Part shown: piece after piece, positions 63,882-64,000 of the stretch
Layout: each line of letters begins with the position of its first letter
Position numbering within the stretch: position 1 is the first letter of the stretch
Assembly: GCF_031010175.1 (NCBI RefSeq)
Contig: NZ_JAUAMB010000002.1
Coordinates: forward strand, 217,055-281,054
Source of the DNA: Halomonas sp. SpR1
Lineage (GTDB): Bacteria > Pseudomonadota > Gammaproteobacteria > Pseudomonadales > Halomonadaceae
DNA: 64,000 nt
Reading direction: 5' to 3'
Notes under the pieces: generated by a model
The model's input: only the letters and a program-made list of their open reading frames with translations
Database searches by the model: none
What the model was told of the DNA's origin: nothing
Program-made: the position numbers and the translations under genes

Positions 63882-64000
63882 GTGCGCCAGGCATGGCGCG
63901 CAGCGCCTTGACTGGCGCTGTTCCTGGGGGTGGTGCCTCAGGATGACTTGGGGGTGAAAGTCCCCTGCACGCCCGGCAAGGGGAAGTGCTAGCCGACGGC
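63882..64000 (+). mobile_element. Group II intron, 5' end (continues past window)
   Basis: From GTGCGCC at 63882 the sequence matches the start of bacterial group II introns: a 5' GUGCG boundary and hairpin, then the conserved domain I stretch around 63950-64000 with GGGGGTGAAAGTCCCC, CCCGGC and GGGGAAGTGCTAGCC. The insertion lies right behind a terminator stem and T-run. That is the target preference of class C introns, so class C is likely. The maturase/reverse transcriptase gene would be to the right, outside the window. Confidence 0.82.

Noticed and set aside
1..64000. CRISPR arrays, tRNA or rRNA genes, diversity-generating retroelement in the phage, riboswitches
   Set aside because: No direct-repeat array, no cloverleaf or rRNA stretch, no phage reverse transcriptase with template repeat, and no recognisable riboswitch core were seen by eye.

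Overview
The window looks like a chromosomal segment of a halophilic gammaproteobacterium, most probably Halomonas or a close relative (Halomonadaceae). This rests on the gene order (lepA-lepB-rnc-era-recO-pdxJ-acpS, then barA/cysM-rlmD-relA-mazG, a Pseudomonas-like leucine catabolism operon) and on the moderate-GC coding style. The genus is an inference, because no rRNA or other diagnostic marker is present.

Positions 1 to about 23.9 kb are the right part of a prophage whose left part lies outside the window. A tightly packed rightward late operon, with many TAATG or ATGA start/stop overlaps, encodes tail and fibre proteins (1-3449) and then tail nozzle-like and tip-like proteins (4810-8260). 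Small virion or ejection-type proteins follow (8257-12126), and the operon ends in a 2774-residue polyvalent protein with ParB-like, twin zincin-like and GNAT-like segments (12126-20450). An accessory insert at 3.45-4.8 kb interrupts the operon. It has two terminators, a secreted glycine-zipper protein, a 20-bp perfect palindrome with a phased half-site, and a possible small RNA. Leftward genes then encode two small membrane proteins and a Panacea/DUF4065 protein (a possible PanAT toxin-antitoxin pair) and a CI-like repressor. An Arc-like plus P22-Ant-like antirepressor pair runs divergently from the repressor. No integrase is visible, and the right boundary falls somewhere between 23.76 and 24.09 kb, directly upstream of lepA.

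Positions 24.1-43.6 kb are housekeeping genes: translation factor LepA, signal peptidase, RNase III, Era, RecO, vitamin B6 synthesis (PdxJ, with an unusual His-rich tail), AcpS, the BarA/GacS kinase, cysteine synthase, RlmD, RelA, MazG, PEP carboxylase, a DUF924 protein, an RluF-type pseudouridine synthase with a long basic tail, and a DUF1294 protein.

Positions 43.6-46.0 kb hold a leftward trpR-trpE-trpG operon behind a near-perfect Trp operator. It is followed by a compact nested inverted-repeat element, a Kef-like antiporter, a small outer-membrane-type protein and a SAM methyltransferase.

Positions 49.6-58.6 kb are a leftward leucine/isovalerate degradation operon: liuR, isovaleryl-CoA dehydrogenase, MCC beta, methylglutaconyl-CoA hydratase, MCC alpha, HMG-CoA lyase and an acyl-CoA synthetase. 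Divergent from it (58.9-63.8 kb) is a complete Liv-type ABC importer of two ATPases, a binding protein and two permeases. The shared 340-bp spacer holds a perfect 16-bp palindrome of LiuR type and a second degenerate copy, which suggests coordinated uptake and catabolism. The window ends inside the 5' part of a group II intron, inserted immediately after the importer's terminator.
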